A stretch of 64,000 nt of DNA from Micrococcales bacterium (GTDB lineage: Bacteria > Actinomycetota > Actinomycetes > S36-B12 > UBA10799), in NCBI GenBank assembly GCA_016703125.1, contig JADJCR010000010.1, positions 1 through 64,000 of the forward strand, written 5' to 3'. The notes under the pieces were generated by a model. That model did no database searches and was not told the DNA's origin. It saw only the letters and a program-made list of their open reading frames with translations. Of this stretch, positions 24,671 through 34,543 are shown piece by piece. The position numbers were made by a program, and so were the translations under genes. Every line of letters begins with the position of its first letter. Position 1 is the stretch's first letter.

Positions 24671-26047
24671 ATGTCCCCGACAGTGGAGTCTGAATCCCCG
24701 GCTCGGCGCAAGGAACTGACGCTGTGGCCCGCGACTGCTCTGGTGACGGGCACCATCATCGGCGCGGGCATCTTCACCCAGCCGTCCTGGCTGGCCAAGT
24801 ACGGCCCCATCAGCCTGCTGGGCTTCCTCATCACCGCGATCGGCAGCCTGATGCTGGCCCTGGTCTTCGCCTCCCTGGCCCGGCGCACCCCCGATGTGGG
24901 TGGCCCGTACGCGTTCTCCCGCCACGGCTTCGGCGATTTCGTGGGGTTCCAGGCGGCGTGGACCTACTGGATCGGGGCATGGGTGGGGGTTGGCGCCATC
25001 GCCTCCTCGATGGTGGTCTACCTCGGAGTCCTGATCCCGGCAGTGGTGGAGAACGCGCTGCTGAGCACAGTCGTCGCGGTGGCCGCGATCGCGGCGCTGA
25101 CATTCCTCAACACCAACGGTGTGGTCACCGGTGGGTTGGTCTCGTTGATCCTCACCGTGCTCAAGGTCGTGCCCCTGCTGCTCATCGGAACACTGGGGTT
25201 CCTGGCGTTCGACGCCTCGAACCTCGGCCCGTTCAACGCCACCGGCCTCCCCTCCCTGGAGGTCATCACCGCCGTCATGGCCTACACCCTGTTCTCGTTC
25301 ATCGGCGTGGAGGCGGCGACGATCCCGGCCGGCGACGTCCACGAGCCGGACAAGACGATCCCGCGGGCCACGCTAATCGGGACCCTGGCCGCCGGTGCCG
25401 TCTACCTGCTGAGCACGACAGCGGTGTTCGGTGCCGTGGATCACAAGGAACTGGCCAGCACCGATGCCGGGTTCTCGATCGCTGCGCAGAACATGTTCGG
25501 CGGCTGGGCAGGGGATGCCGTGGCAGTGGTCGCCGTCGTCTCGTGCCTGGGCGCGATGAACGGCTTGCTCCTGCTGTCCGGACAGATCCCGATGGCCGCG
25601 GAGTTCGACGGGCTGGCCCCCAAGGCCTTCGGCAGACTCAACGTCAAGCATGCCCCGGGCACCGGGCTGGTCATCAGCGGTTTGCTCGCCGCCGGGATCC
25701 TCGCCCTGTCCTTCTCAGGCGGCGGCCTCGGGGACGCTGTCGCCCAGTTGGTGCTGGTGTCGGCCGTGGCGACGATGGTCTGTTACGCCTTCAGTGCCGC
25801 CGCTGAGATCAAGTGGCTGGCCCTGGACCGGGGGAAGGTCCCTGTGAGTCACCTGGCGCGCCGGATGGCCGTTGCCGTCCTGGCCCTGGTGTTCACGATC
25901 TTCGCCTTCTACGGCGGCGGCGTGCAGGAGATCTACTGGCTGTGGATGCTCATCGTGCTGGGGGTGCCGCTGTACGTGTACATCCTCTGGCGTCGTTCCA
26001 GCCACGATGAGCCCATCCCCCGCGCCGATCACGACGTCAGCGCGTAG
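24671..26047 (+). CDS. APC superfamily amino acid permease or antiporter
   Basis: This 458-residue permease has about 12 helices. TGTIIGAGIFTQPSWLAKYG is the helix 1 unwound region (GxGIF) of the APC fold, and FSFIGVEAATIPAGDVHEPD is helix 6. It is closest in feel to the basic amino acid/polyamine antiporter group (ArcD/CadB/YjeH-like). ATG 24671 follows GTGGTGGGC without a clear SD. Its 3' end overlaps the convergent TrmH gene by 19 bases. Confidence 0.87.
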   Translation: MSPTVESESPARRKELTLWPATALVTGTIIGAGIFTQPSWLAKYGPISLLGFLITAIGSLMLALVFASLARRTPDVGGPYAFSRHGFGDFVGFQAAWTYWIGAWVGVGAIASSMVVYLGVLIPAVVENALLSTVVAVAAIAALTFLNTNGVVTGGLVSLILTVLKVVPLLLIGTLGFLAFDASNLGPFNATGLPSLEVITAVMAYTLFSFIGVEAATIPAGDVHEPDKTIPRATLIGTLAAGAVYLLSTTAVFGAVDHKELASTDAGFSIAAQNMFGGWAGDAVAVVAVVSCLGAMNGLLLLSGQIPMAAEFDGLAPKAFGRLNVKHAPGTGLVISGLLAAGILALSFSGGGLGDAVAQLVLVSAVATMVCYAFSAAAEIKWLALDRGKVPVSHLARRMAVAVLALVFTIFAFYGGGVQEIYWLWMLIVLGVPLYVYILWRRSSHDEPIPRADHDVSA

Positions 26048-26817
26048 CACGCGACGGCCGCCGCGGCGGCGACATTCAGGGAGTCGACCCCCCGCGCCAT
26101 CGGGATGCTGACGTGCACGTCGATGACCTCGCGGGCAGCACGTGACAGGCCGGTGCCTTCGGTGCCCAGCGCGAGCATGGTCGGTCCTGCGCGGCGCCAC
26201 TGCCGCAGCGACATGGCTCCTGCGGGATCCAGCGCCACGCTGCTGAAGCCCGCCTGCTGCGCCGCATCGAGGCCCGCGTGCACGTCCGGAACCACGGTCC
26301 ACGGGATGGTGAAGACCGCACCCATCGACGTCTTCACGGCACGCCGGTACCACGGATCCGCGCACTTCGCGGTCACCAGCACCGCATCGACGCCGAAACC
26401 GGCGGCGGACCGCAGAATCGTGCCCACATTCGCGTGGTCCACCAGGTCCTCCAGCAGCAACGCGGTGGTCGCCGACTGCAGGATGTCCACCGGCTGCGGG
26501 GGCGCCGGCCGCGCGAACACGGCCAGGGCGCCGCGGTGCACGCGGTAGCCGGTGATGTCCGCCAGCAGCTCCGGTGGCGCGAGGTGGACCGGGATCGCGT
26601 CCGGGATCACTGCAGCCAGAGCGGGCCACCACTTGGGCGCCATCAGCGCGCTGCGCATCTCGAGGCCGGCGGCAAGGGCGCGCCGGATGACCTTCTCCCC
26701 CTCGGCGATGAAGATCCCATCGGCGGGTTCGGCGACCATCCGCAGTTGCATGTCCGTCAGCCGGGTGTAGGCGGCCAGCCGTGGGTCGCCCGGATCCGTG
26801 ACCTCCACAACGGGCAT
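26029..26817 (-). CDS. TrmH/SpoU family RNA 2'-O-methyltransferase
   Basis: This 262-residue SPOUT methyltransferase is likely to act on rRNA or tRNA ribose. The three SpoU motifs are present: motif 1 DHANVGTILRSAAGFG, motif 2 MLALGTEGTGLS, and motif 3 IPMARGVDSLNVAAAAAVA, which form the SAM knot. An N-terminal substrate-binding domain (AEGEKVIRRAL) precedes. ATG 26817 joins the tauE stop as TGATG, so the gene is coupled to it. The target site cannot be told. Confidence 0.88.
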   Translation of the reverse strand: MPVVEVTDPGDPRLAAYTRLTDMQLRMVAEPADGIFIAEGEKVIRRALAAGLEMRSALMAPKWWPALAAVIPDAIPVHLAPPELLADITGYRVHRGALAVFARPAPPQPVDILQSATTALLLEDLVDHANVGTILRSAAGFGVDAVLVTAKCADPWYRRAVKTSMGAVFTIPWTVVPDVHAGLDAAQQAGFSSVALDPAGAMSLRQWRRAGPTMLALGTEGTGLSRAAREVIDVHVSIPMARGVDSLNVAAAAAVACYALTS

Positions 26818-27547
26818 CAGGTGCCCCGGACGAACGCCGCTGTCGCGGCGACCAAGCCCACCACGATGACCAGGGCCCGTAGCGCCGCGGGGGCATGCGG
26901 CGGGTCAGTCGCCCCCCAACCAGCCGCCCAGCAGCGAGGACACGGCGAGCACGGCCGCCGCGGACCAGAGCACCTGGCCGCCGATGATGAAAGATCACCG
27001 CGGCGCTGCCGTTGGCCACGCCGGCCAGGACGTTCTTGGCCCCGTTCGCTTCGTGGATCGAGGGCACCCCACTGGCTGCCAGGGCGGCGAGGAACGCGAT
27101 GCCCTGTCCGGCCCCGAAGTAACCGCCGTAGAGGCCGGAGCTGGTCATGTAGACCGCACTCGTCCGACGGTTCGGCGGCGGTAGGTGCTTGACGACCAGG
27201 GGCTGCACAGCTACCAGCACCACGGCGAGCAGGATCAGCCACGGCACGGCCGCGGCGAACACCTCACTGGGCAGGACCAGGACCAGCAGCGCTCCGGCCA
27301 CCGCCGCCCCGGCGACGATGGCCGCCCACCGCCACACCCGTGCGGTGAGCACGTCGCGGAAGGCATAGGCGCCGCTCGCGCTGCCCGGCACCAGGCCGAG
27401 GCAGTTGGTGCCGTTGGCCAGGACCGGCGGCACGCCCATGGCCAGCAGCGTCGGGAAGGTGATGAGGGTGCCGGAGCCCACCGCCGCATTCACCCCGCCG
27501 GCCGCGACACCAGCCGCGGCGAGCAGAACCATTTCCTGCAGCGTCAT
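26817..27547 (-). pseudogene. TauE/SafE-type sulfite/anion exporter, three frameshifts
   Basis: This membrane exporter of the TauE/SafE (DUF81) family has about eight helices. The N-terminal AAGVAAGGVNAAVGSGTLIT and the internal repeat SGLYGGYFGAGQGIAFLAAL are typical. The frame breaks three times: an extra base near 26990-26992 (AAA), one missing in the C run 26912-26917 and one missing in the G run 26889-26893. The corrected protein would be 243 residues, ending RALVIVVGLVAATAAFVRGT. All three sites are homopolymers, so the living gene is probably intact. ATG 27547 overlaps the ABC ATPase stop. Confidence 0.82.
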
Positions 27548-28329
27548 GACCCGACGCGTGCCGACCAGCGGTCGCCGTGCCGCTCGACGACGACGTCGAT
27601 GCCGAAGGTGGCCGAGACGTTCTGCGAGGTCAGGGTCCCCGCAACCGGTCCAGCAGCCACAACCGTGCCCTCCCGCAGCATCAGCACGTGGGTGGTGCCG
27701 CGAGGAACCTCCTCGACGTGATGGGTCACCATCACGACCGTCGGGGCGTTCGGCTGAGCGGTGAGGGTGTCGATCCGCCGCAGCAGGTCCTCGCGCCCTC
27801 CCAGGTCCAGACCAGCGGCAGGCTCGTCGAGCAGCAGCAGTTCCGGGTCGCTCATCAGGGCGCGGGCGATCAGGCAGCGCTTGCGCTCCCCCTCGCTGAG
27901 GGTGCCGAAGCGATGCTCCGCCAGTCCGGACAGCCCCCACGCCCGCAGCAGTGCCAGCGTCCTGTGCTCGTCGGCGGGGTCGTAGGACTCCCGCCATCGC
28001 CCGAGCACCGCCCAGGCCGACGTCATCACGACGTCGCGCACGCGCTCGGAGTCCGGGACCTGCACGGCCAGCGCCGAACTGGCCAGCCCGATCCGGGGTC
28101 GCAGATCGAAGACATCCACTGCGCCGAGCCGCTCATCGAGCACCTCGGCGGTACCCGCGCTGGGATGGATCAGCGTCGCTGCGATCTGCAGGACCGTGGT
28201 CTTGCCGGCACCGTTCGGTCCCAGCACCACCCAGTTCTCCCCCTCCGCAACCGCCCAGTCGACTCCCGCCAGGATGGCGTTGCCGGAGCGGATGACGGAC
28301 ACGTCGACGAGGTTGATGACGTCCGACAC
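27544..28329 (-). CDS. ABC ATP-binding protein, stand-alone
   Basis: This 261-residue ATPase has Walker A GPNGAGKTT, a signature of the variant form LSEGERKRCLIARAL, Walker B LLLLDEPAAGLD, and VTHHVEEVPRGTTHVL for the H-loop. It resembles the ModF/YlmA group of soluble ABC ATPases that lack a partner permease. Its neighbours are tauE downstream (ATGA overlap) and, divergently, the serB operon. Role unknown; transport is not implied. Confidence 0.85.
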   Translation of the reverse strand: MSDVINLVDVSVIRSGNAILAGVDWAVAEGENWVVLGPNGAGKTTVLQIAATLIHPSAGTAEVLDERLGAVDVFDLRPRIGLASSALAVQVPDSERVRDVVMTSAWAVLGRWRESYDPADEHRTLALLRAWGLSGLAEHRFGTLSEGERKRCLIARALMSDPELLLLDEPAAGLDLGGREDLLRRIDTLTAQPNAPTVVMVTHHVEEVPRGTTHVLMLREGTVVAAGPVAGTLTSQNVSATFGIDVVVERHGDRWSARVGS

Positions 28330-28355
28330 GAGACCTAACCCTACGCTGGGTAGCC

Positions 28356-29012
28356 ATGACGGTCGTTCCCGCCGCGTTCCAACTCACCGGGTGGATCCCC
28401 GCCTGGTGGCGGGGCAGCGCCGGGGGCGACGACCTGCTCGAACTCGTGGGACCGGTGGCGCTCGGTGCGCTGGCCGGACTGCGCACCTCGACGGTGGCCC
28501 TGACCGCTTACTGCCCGGAGCTGGGGGTGGGCGCACTGCCCGGTCCCGTGGCGGTGAACCGATGCGCGGTGGCGGCCGGACAGGCGGTGATCCTGCATGC
28601 AGCGCACCGGGAACCGTCGCACGTCCTGCTGCCTGACGGCGACTCGTGGACCCTGCGGACGGCGGATGCCGTCCGGCCGCCGGACCTGGACCTGCGATCG
28701 GCAGCCTCCGATCTGGCACAGGCGGTCGTGGCCGCCGAGCACGCCATCCGCGAGGGCGGCACCCGTTTCGGCGCGGCCGTACCCCGGGCATCGGTGCGGC
28801 CGCTGCCCCCTGACGCCGATCCCGAGCGCAAGGGTCTGCTGGTCCGGGCGGTGCGGCTGTGGACCGCCGTCGCGGCGGTCCCCGTCGAACAGCGGACACC
28901 CGAGGTGGCCCAGGTGCTCACCGCCGCCGTCCGTGCCGCGCTCGCCGCGTACATGGACCCGCAACCGGTTCACGGTGGCCGGACAGCAGGGCACATCCGG
29001 AGGCCGGTGTGA
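28356..29012 (+). CDS. Conserved hypothetical protein upstream of serB
   Basis: This is a 218-residue soluble protein with no recognised domain. Features include WIPAWWRG near the start, ELVGPVALGALAGLRT, and a C-terminal helical region rich in Ala and Val. Its stop overlaps the serB start by four bases (GTGA), so the two are co-translated. A similar gene next to serB and an ABC ATPase occurs in other actinomycetes as far as I recall. Confidence 0.65.
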   Translation: MTVVPAAFQLTGWIPAWWRGSAGGDDLLELVGPVALGALAGLRTSTVALTAYCPELGVGALPGPVAVNRCAVAAGQAVILHAAHREPSHVLLPDGDSWTLRTADAVRPPDLDLRSAASDLAQAVVAAEHAIREGGTRFGAAVPRASVRPLPPDADPERKGLLVRAVRLWTAVAAVPVEQRTPEVAQVLTAAVRAALAAYMDPQPVHGGRTAGHIRRPV

Positions 29013-30157
29013 GCACCACCACCCTGACCTTCACCGGGTGGGACCGGCCGGGGATCACGGCCGACCTGCTCGGATCCCTCGGCCCGGACGTGGTCGTGCG
29101 CGACATCGAGCAGTTGGTGGTGCAGGGCCGGCTGGTGCTGTCCGTGGCGGTGGGTGCAGATCACATGGACGAGGTCCGGGAGCGCGCCACGCGCCTCAAC
29201 ATGGAACTGGATGTCACCTCGGGGTGCACCGACGTGGTCGACCGCCGTGCCCCCACGGCCCAGGTGGTGCTCATGGCCGTGGCACTGGGCGCCTCCGACC
29301 TGGCCCGCATCGCCGCCGAGATCGCTGCCCGCGGCGGCAACATCGAGCGCATCGTGCGCACCGCGGACTACCCCGTGACCGCTATCGAGGTCAGCGTCAG
29401 CGGCGTCCCCGCCGTGGACCTCAAACAGGCCCTGGCGCCGGTCACCGCGAGCCTCGGTGTGGACATCTCCGTCCAGTCGGCTGAGATCATCCGGCAGGGG
29501 GCGCGACTGGTCGTCATGGATGTCGACTCGACCCTCATCCAGGACGAGGTCATCGATCTGCTGGCCCGGGAGGCGGGCTGCGAACAGGCCGTGGCCGCGG
29601 TGACGGCGCGGGCGATGGCCGGTGAGCTCGACTTCGCGGAATCCCTGCAGGAACGGGTCGCGGCGCTGGCGGGCACCCCGGTAGCCGCACTGGACACCGT
29701 CCGGGCAGCGGTGCGCCTGACCCCCGGCGCCCGCACGTTGTGCCGCACGCTGAACTCCCTGGGATACCGGCTGGCCCTGGTGTCGGGCGGTTTCTCCGAG
29801 ATCGTCGGACCGCTCGCTGAGCAGCTCGGGGTGCATCGCTTCCGTGCGAACACCCTGGAGACCGCACACGGCGTCCTCACCGGCCGCGTCGTCCCGCCCA
29901 TCGTGGACCGGCCCGGCAAGGCACTGGCCCTGCGGGAGTTCGCCGAGGAGTTCGGGTTCGCCCTGTCCCGCACGGTCGCCATCGGGGACGGCGCCAACGA
30001 CCTCGACATGCTGGCCACAGCCGGTCTGGGAGTAGCGTTCAACGCCAAACCCGCGGTGGCGGCGGCCGCGGACGCCGCGGTGAGCGCGCCGTACCTGGAC
30101 TCGGTGCTCTATCTGCTGGGGATCACCCGCGAGCAGGTGGAAGCCCTGAACACCTGA
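29009..30157 (+). CDS. serB: Phosphoserine phosphatase with ACT domains
   Basis: This 382-residue HAD phosphatase carries out the last step of serine synthesis. Two N-terminal ACT-like domains (about residues 1-75 and 85-160) come before the HAD core with Asp171 and Asp173 in VVMDVDSTLIQ. Next are the Ser motif LVSGGFSEIV, Lys in RPGKALALREF, and the final GDGANDLDML. The ACT domains suggest feedback by serine or another amino acid. GTG start overlaps the preceding gene. Confidence 0.94.
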   Translation: MSTTTLTFTGWDRPGITADLLGSLGPDVVVRDIEQLVVQGRLVLSVAVGADHMDEVRERATRLNMELDVTSGCTDVVDRRAPTAQVVLMAVALGASDLARIAAEIAARGGNIERIVRTADYPVTAIEVSVSGVPAVDLKQALAPVTASLGVDISVQSAEIIRQGARLVVMDVDSTLIQDEVIDLLAREAGCEQAVAAVTARAMAGELDFAESLQERVAALAGTPVAALDTVRAAVRLTPGARTLCRTLNSLGYRLALVSGGFSEIVGPLAEQLGVHRFRANTLETAHGVLTGRVVPPIVDRPGKALALREFAEEFGFALSRTVAIGDGANDLDMLATAGLGVAFNAKPAVAAAADAAVSAPYLDSVLYLLGITREQVEALNT

Positions 30158-30163
30158 GCACCC

Positions 30164-30661
30164 TCAGCCCCTGCCCACCTCGAAGGCGGACAGTGTGGCC
30201 GATCCGTAGCCCCAGCCGGAGAAGGGTTTGTCGGCGGTGAGCACGGCGAACGCGGCGGTGGGGAACTTCTGCAGCATCCGTCGGTACTCCGGGCTACCCG
30301 TGTTGGCGGTGAGCCGCTCGGCGAGTTCCTCGGTGCCCGGGTTGTGCGACACCAGGACCAATGTCGAGGCGGTCACCGCGCGGACCCGGCGCAGCATGAT
30401 GTCCGGTGAGGCGAGGTACAGCTCCGCGACGTCGCGGGTTTTCGCCACCTGCAGGGCGGCGGTCGCGAGTTCCCAGGTCTGCTGGGCACGCACCGCCGTG
30501 GACACCAGCGCCAGGTCGACGTGCGGCACGTGCGTGGCGATCAGCCTCCCGGCCACCGGGGCGTCCCGCCGGCCACGGCCATTGAGCGGGCGGTCGTGAT
30601 CGGCGACGCCGGCGGGATACGCGCTCTTGGCATGTCGCAACAGGATCAGGGTGGCGGCCAC
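30164..30661 (-). CDS. SixA-like phosphohistidine phosphatase
   Basis: This 165-residue minimal histidine phosphatase has RHAKS with catalytic His10 and a second His in LVLVSHNPGTEELAERL. SixA proteins dephosphorylate phosphohistidine on signalling or phosphotransfer proteins. GTG 30661 (VAATLILLRHAK) is chosen because upstream codons have no family similarity. It is convergent with serB (six bases apart) and divergent from cphB. Confidence 0.85.
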   Translation of the reverse strand: MAATLILLRHAKSAYPAGVADHDRPLNGRGRRDAPVAGRLIATHVPHVDLALVSTAVRAQQTWELATAALQVAKTRDVAELYLASPDIMLRRVRAVTASTLVLVSHNPGTEELAERLTANTGSPEYRRMLQKFPTAAFAVLTADKPFSGWGYGSATLSAFEVGRG

Positions 30662-30725
30662 ACGCCGCAGTCTGCCAGCCCGGTGAGCCGCGCGACCAGC
30701 GTGGTGCACCTCGTAACCTTGGCAG

Positions 30726-31673
30726 GTGGACTCAGCGACCAGACGCCTCATGATCATCGGTGGCGCCGAGGACAAACTGGGCCACCGCCGTATTCTGCGC
30801 CGGTTCGTGGCACTGGCCGGGGGTAGTGATGCGATCATCGCCGTCTGCGCCACTGCCTCCTCACTCGGCGACGAGATCACCGACCTGTACGAGAAGGTCT
30901 TCTACGACCTCGGCGCCCGGGAGGTTCTGTCGGTCCGGCCGATCAACCGGGCAGAAGCCGACGCCCCGGTGGCCGCCAAGACGATCCACGGCGCGACCGG
31001 GGTCTTCTTCACCGGCGGCAACCAGGCCCGGCTGGCCGGGGTGCTGCGCGGGACCGCTCTCGGCGAGCGGATCACCCGGATGTACCACCAGGGCGTGCTC
31101 GTGGGAGGCACCAGCGCCGGCGCCTCGGTGGTCAGCGAGCACATGGTCGCCCTCGGGACAAGCGGCGAGACCCCCAAGCAGCGCATGGCCAGCCTCGCGC
31201 AGGGACTGGGCCTGTTGCCCGACGTCGTGGTCGACCAGCACTTCGCACAGCGGGGGCGCTTCGGACGACTGCTGTCGCTGGTGGCGGCCAGCCCGAGCCT
31301 GCTGGGGATGGGTGTGGATGAGGACACCTCCGCGATCGTGCGCGACGAGACCGTCATGGACGTCTACGGCCGGGGCGCGGTGTTCCTGGCGGAGGCTGAC
31401 GCGGCGGCGACGAACGCCTACGCGGCGCGCGGCACCGAACCCATCCTCATCTCCGGCGCGAAGGTCCACTTCCTGCCCACGGGCACCAGTTTCGACCTGG
31501 CGCGCCGGGAGTTGCTGGAGTACCGCACGGCTGTCGAGCAGGCGCAGATCGCCCGGCGCACCTCCGAGCACGTCTCCCCCACGACAGCCACCCGGCGGGT
31601 CAACGCCGAGGGCGTGCATGACCGCAACGCGGAGCGGGGCGTGAAGCGTCGCCGCCTGCGCCCACCCACCTGA
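30726..31673 (+). CDS. cphB: Cyanophycinase
   Basis: This 315-residue serine peptidase of family S51 would cut cyanophycin into beta-Asp-Arg dipeptides inside the cell. Landmarks are LMIIGGAEDKLG, VFFTGGNQARLA, the nucleophile Ser130 in GGTSAGASVVS, and DQHFAQRGRFGRLL. Its C-terminus has a basic extension (KRRRLRPPT). GTG start. It is eight bases upstream of cphA, so storage-polymer breakdown and synthesis are in one operon. No exoenzyme signal peptide, so it acts on internal granules. Confidence 0.94.
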   Translation: MDSATRRLMIIGGAEDKLGHRRILRRFVALAGGSDAIIAVCATASSLGDEITDLYEKVFYDLGAREVLSVRPINRAEADAPVAAKTIHGATGVFFTGGNQARLAGVLRGTALGERITRMYHQGVLVGGTSAGASVVSEHMVALGTSGETPKQRMASLAQGLGLLPDVVVDQHFAQRGRFGRLLSLVAASPSLLGMGVDEDTSAIVRDETVMDVYGRGAVFLAEADAAATNAYAARGTEPILISGAKVHFLPTGTSFDLARRELLEYRTAVEQAQIARRTSEHVSPTTATRRVNAEGVHDRNAERGVKRRRLRPPT

Positions 31674-31681
31674 GGAGTGTC

Positions 31682-34387
31682 ATGACTGAGTCCGTCGAGG
31701 TTCCCCGCGCCACGCTGGAGATCCTGCGCACCCGCGTCTACCGGGGACCCAACGTGTGGTCCTACGACCAGTGCATCCACCTGCTCGTGGACCTCGGCGA
31801 ACTCGAGCAGTGGCCCAGCGCCCGCATACCCAACTTCGTCGAAGGGCTCATGGCGGTCCTGCCAGGCGTGGGGGACCACACGTGTTCGCGCGGCAAGCGC
31901 GGCGGGTTCTTCGAGCGGCTGGAGGAGGGCACCTGGCTCGGACACGTGGCCGAGCACGTCGCCCTGGAACTGCAGGCCGGCGCCGGGCACGAGATCCGGC
32001 GCGGTAAGACCCGCTCGGCGGAGATCCCCGGGCAGTACCACGTCATCTACGGCTACTTCGACGAGCGGGTGGGGGTGGCTGCGGGACGACTCGCGGTGCG
32101 CCTGGTCAACCACCTGGTCGAGCCGGATCCGGACTGCGACTTCCCGGCCGAGTTCGAGCGGTTCCTGCTCGACGCCGAGCGCTACGCCTTCGGCCCGTCC
32201 ACCCAGGCCCTGGTCGACGAGGCAGCCAGCCGGGACATCCCCTACATCCGTCTGAACTCCGGCTCCCTGGTGCAGTTCGGGCAGGGTGTGCACCAGCGGC
32301 GCATCCGCGCCACCATGACGTCGCAGACCAGTGCCCTGGCCGTCGACATCGCCTCGGACAAGGAGCTCACGGGGCGGCTGCTGGGTGCTGCGGGGCTTCC
32401 CGTCCCGCACTCGCAGAGTTGCCGCACAGCCGAGCAGGCGGTCCGGCTCGCCGAGCGGGTCGGCTACCCGGTCGTGGTCAAACCGGCGGACGGCAACCAC
32501 GGCCGCGGCGTGCAACTGGACCTGCGCAATGCGTCGGACGTCGAGGCCGCCTTCCCTGCTGCGAAGGACCAGGCCCGCAACGGCCGGGTCATCGTGGAGT
32601 CCTTCTACACGGGCAAGGACTACCGCGTCCTGGTCATCGGAGGACACATGGTGGCCGTGGCCGAGCGGGTGCCTGCGCACGTCATCGGCGACGGCCAGCA
32701 CACCGTGGCCGAACTCGTCGACATCGTCAACGCCGACCCACGCCGTGGCGTCGGCCACGAGAAGGTACTCACCCGCATCCGCATCACGGAGGCCGCTGAG
32801 GAACTCGTGGCCGAGCAGGGCTTCGCCATGGACGATGTGCCGCCGGCAGGCAGCGAGGTCCGGCTGGCGGCCACCGGGAACATGAGCACCGGCGGCATCT
32901 CCATCGACCGGACCTACGACGCCCACCCCGACAACGTCGAGATCGCCGAGGAGGCAGCCCGGGTGGTGGGGCTCGACGTCGCGGGGATCGACTTCATCTG
33001 CCCGGACATCGCGGAAACGGTGCGCGAGACCGGCGGCGGGATCTGCGAGGTGAACGCGGCACCCGGCTTCCGGATGCACACCCACCCCACCGTGGGCGAA
33101 CCGCAGTTCGTCGCGAAGTCCGTGATCGACCAGTTGTTCCCAGCCGGTTCCCCCTCCCGCGTGCCGATCGTCGCGGTGACGGGCACGAACGGCAAGACCA
33201 CCACCGCGCGCATGATCGCCGCGATCTTCAAGGGCATGGGGCGCAAGGTGGGGATGACCTCGACCGACGGCATCACGATCGACCAGCGCCTCATCATCCA
33301 GGCCGACGCCTCCGGGCCCAAGAGCGCACGGATGGTTCTGCAGAACCCCCGTGTGGACTTCGCGGTCCTCGAGGTCGCGCGGGGGGGCATCCTGCGCGAG
33401 GGGCTCGGCTACGACCGCAACGATGTCGCCGTGGTCACCAACGTGGCGCCCGACCATCTGGGAATCGGCGGTGTGAACACCCTCGAACAACTCGCCGACG
33501 TCAAGGCCGTGATCGTGGAGGCGGTCCCACGCAACGGCTTCGCCGTGCTCAACGCCGATGACCCCCTGGTCGCGGGGATGCGCAGGCGTTGCCGTGGCGA
33601 TGTCATATGGGTCAGCCTCGGTCAACCGGGCACACAGGGCCGGGAACTCGCGGAGGCCCACTGTCGCCGCGGCGGCACCGCGGTGCTGCTGGACAACGAC
33701 GATCGCGGCGAGTACATCCTGCTCAGGCAGGGACGGCGCACCATGCGGTTGACCTACTGCGACCGGCTGCCTGCGACCTACGGGGGCAGGGCCCGCTTCA
33801 ATGTCATGAATGCCATGTGCGCGGCGGGCGCGGCGTTCGCCCAGGGTGCCCACCTGCACGACATCAGGGCCGGATTGACCGGGTTCCTGCCGACGTGGGA
33901 CTCCGCCCCTGGCCGGCTCAACTACATCGACGTCAACGGGATCCACGGCTTCGTGGACTACGCCCACAATGCCGCCGGGCTGCGCGCACTCGGGGAGTTC
34001 CTGCTGTCCTACCTGGACGGGCTCACGAAGAGCGGCCAGGACATCGCGCGCCGCCGCTGCATCGGTGTGCTGGGCACGGCCGGCGATCGCCGCGACGAGG
34101 ACATCGTGGAACTCGGGCGTACCGCCGCGGAGTTCTTCGACGTGATCGTCATCCGGGAGGACCAGAAACGCCGCGGCCGGCAGTCCGGTGAGGTGGCTGC
34201 GCTCATCGCCGAAGGCGTGCGGGAGCGGCCGCAGGGCAGGGCCCGGGAGGTCACGACGATCCTCGACGAGGTCGAGGCGGCCACGTACGCCCTCGAGGTG
34301 GCCAACCCCGGTGACGTCGTGGCGGTCATGGGCGACGACATGCAGGCTTTGGCCGACACCCTGATGGACGCCGCCCACTCCGGCTGA
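31682..34387 (+). CDS. cphA: Cyanophycin synthetase
   Basis: This 901-residue enzyme makes the Asp-Arg polymer multi-L-arginyl-poly-L-aspartate without a template. The N-terminal domain runs to about residue 160. The ATP-grasp domain (about 200-450) contains VVVKPADGNHGRGV and GGGICEVNAAPGFRMH and adds Asp. The Mur-ligase domain carries the P-loop TGTNGKTTT at about 500-508, then EVARGGILREGLGYD and GFVDYAHNAAG, and adds Arg. Length and order match bacterial CphA1. ATG follows GAGGAG-like GAGGAGTGTC. Transcribed with cphB. Confidence 0.95.
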   Translation: MTESVEVPRATLEILRTRVYRGPNVWSYDQCIHLLVDLGELEQWPSARIPNFVEGLMAVLPGVGDHTCSRGKRGGFFERLEEGTWLGHVAEHVALELQAGAGHEIRRGKTRSAEIPGQYHVIYGYFDERVGVAAGRLAVRLVNHLVEPDPDCDFPAEFERFLLDAERYAFGPSTQALVDEAASRDIPYIRLNSGSLVQFGQGVHQRRIRATMTSQTSALAVDIASDKELTGRLLGAAGLPVPHSQSCRTAEQAVRLAERVGYPVVVKPADGNHGRGVQLDLRNASDVEAAFPAAKDQARNGRVIVESFYTGKDYRVLVIGGHMVAVAERVPAHVIGDGQHTVAELVDIVNADPRRGVGHEKVLTRIRITEAAEELVAEQGFAMDDVPPAGSEVRLAATGNMSTGGISIDRTYDAHPDNVEIAEEAARVVGLDVAGIDFICPDIAETVRETGGGICEVNAAPGFRMHTHPTVGEPQFVAKSVIDQLFPAGSPSRVPIVAVTGTNGKTTTARMIAAIFKGMGRKVGMTSTDGITIDQRLIIQADASGPKSARMVLQNPRVDFAVLEVARGGILREGLGYDRNDVAVVTNVAPDHLGIGGVNTLEQLADVKAVIVEAVPRNGFAVLNADDPLVAGMRRRCRGDVIWVSLGQPGTQGRELAEAHCRRGGTAVLLDNDDRGEYILLRQGRRTMRLTYCDRLPATYGGRARFNVMNAMCAAGAAFAQGAHLHDIRAGLTGFLPTWDSAPGRLNYIDVNGIHGFVDYAHNAAGLRALGEFLLSYLDGLTKSGQDIARRRCIGVLGTAGDRRDEDIVELGRTAAEFFDVIVIREDQKRRGRQSGEVAALIAEGVRERPQGRAREVTTILDEVEAATYALEVANPGDVVAVMGDDMQALADTLMDAAHSG

Positions 34388-34399
34388 GGTCCGGGCGGA

Positions 34400-34431
34400 C
34401 GAGGCCGGACGTGGAAAGGGCCCCGGCCTCG
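34400..34431. terminator. Hairpin between convergent cphA and Mur-ligase gene
   Basis: CGAGGCCGG (34400-34408) and CCGGCCTCG (34423-34431) form a perfect 9-bp stem with a 14-base loop, just after the cphA stop. It could stop transcription from both sides. There is no T tract. Confidence 0.55.
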
Positions 34432-34543
34432 AGGGTGGAGATCCGTCACCGTTGGCGAACCCACGCGTGGCTTCCCCAACACGGTGCCCATCCTCCAACC
34501 AGGCCGGATGCGACCGGGATTCCGGCCGCCCGTCACGCCGGTG

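Noticed and set aside
25715..27997. A 760-codon minus-strand frame
   Set aside because: It joins antisense of the APC permease, part of tauE and out-of-frame ABC ATPase sequence. Only the TauE part is real.
31418..34498. A 1026-codon open frame on the minus strand across cphA
   Set aside because: It is fully antisense to cphA, which has unmistakable domains; long antisense frames are common at this GC content and its protein has no family-like pattern.
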